IMG/VR virus record: IMGVR_UViG_3300034101_005222
Location: 1-20,568 of that record
DNA: 20,568 nucleotides
Reading direction: 5' to 3' (one strand)
Origin: a virus
The translations under genes were made by a program, and so were the position numbers. Each line of letters starts with the position of its first letter. The first letter of the stretch is position 1. The notes below the pieces were generated by a model that did not search any database, was not told where the DNA came from, and saw only the letters and a program-made list of their open reading frames with translations. Of the stretch, positions 20,329-20,568 are shown in pieces.

Positions 20329-20568
20329 CGTTCGTCCCAGCACCCGCGCCCGAACGCGACCCCCCCCCCGGGGTGTCCGCTCCCGCTCCCGCCGCGCTCA
20401 CCGCGCCGCCCGATCCGCCGTCGCCACCCACCTGGCCGACCTCGATCACCGCTCCCGTCGTATCGTCCGACGTATCAGCACCGCGCAAACCGTTGGAAAT
20501 CAACGCCTGCCCACCTGATTCAACATCAGCCGAGAGGTTGCGGAGCTGCTCTGCATACTGCCGGGCCA
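20318..20568 (-). CDS. C-terminal part of a protein cut by the window edge
   Basis: The frame is open from the window edge to a TGA at 20320-20318, giving 82 visible residues. It starts ARQYAEQLRNLSADVESGGQ, then has ALISNGLRGADTSD, and ends in a Gly/Ala-rich low-complexity tail (GGDGGSGGAVSAAGAGAD). A run of ten C on the plus strand (G in the coding strand) at 20360-20369 lies in this tail. The product is unknown; the early position in the transcript suggests a regulator or recombination protein. The next gene's ATG overlaps the stop in another frame. Confidence 0.55.
   Translation of the reverse strand, partial: ARQYAEQLRNLSADVESGGQALISNGLRGADTSDDTTGAVIEVGQVGGDGGSGGAVSAAGAGADTPGGGSRSGAGAGTNDGN

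Overview
The window is about 20.6 kb of a dsDNA bacteriophage or prophage genome. It has high GC, and every supported gene lies on the minus strand, so transcription runs from right to left. A host in or near Verrucomicrobiota is inferred, not shown. The grounds are the Asn/Thr-rich fibre style, the weak use of Shine-Dalgarno sites and the GA-rich interspersed repeats. No integrase, tape-measure, sheath or tail-tube gene is seen. The structural set (terminase, portal, scaffold-like protein, SU10/DUF5309-like capsid protein, adaptor-like proteins, tailspike) fits a short-tailed virus best.

Reading in the direction of transcription: 20568-18276 holds early genes. These are a truncated Gly-rich protein, an excisionase-type helix-turn-helix (HTH) protein, a double-HTH protein and a winged-helix replication initiator that carries seven 12-bp tandem repeats inside its gene. 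Next, 18266-15500 holds a repeat-derived mini-ORF, a small unknown gene, a C5-cytosine methyltransferase and a DnaB-type helicase. Then 15470-14104 holds five small accessory genes, three of which share duplicated segments and are bracketed by inverted repeats. The packaging and head block follows at 14049-5150: large terminase, Dam-type adenine methyltransferase, small HTH protein, portal, a 79-residue protein, scaffold-like protein, major capsid protein, a structural-protein candidate and a small unknown. The tail and lysis-like end is 5153-1: small connector candidates, an adaptor with carbohydrate-binding-like modules, a 1004-residue tailspike with an N-terminal signal peptide, a papain-like Cys/His protein, a tiny overlapping lipoprotein and a truncated secreted protein.

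Neighbouring genes are tightly coupled. At least eleven junctions use the four-base ATGA stop/start overlap. Where genes do not overlap, the gaps are often filled by short interspersed repeats. Several families of GA-rich repeats are present. They fill junctions, supply start codons or ribosome-binding sites, encode the ends of proteins and sit in frame inside conserved proteins. Five inverted pairs bracket gaps or small gene cassettes. This repeat system is the most unusual thing in the window. The other notable items are the candidate iteron origin inside the initiator gene and three consecutive exported-type proteins at the tail end of the operon.

No tRNA, rRNA or CRISPR array was recognised, and no stretch longer than about 225 bases lacks a gene.
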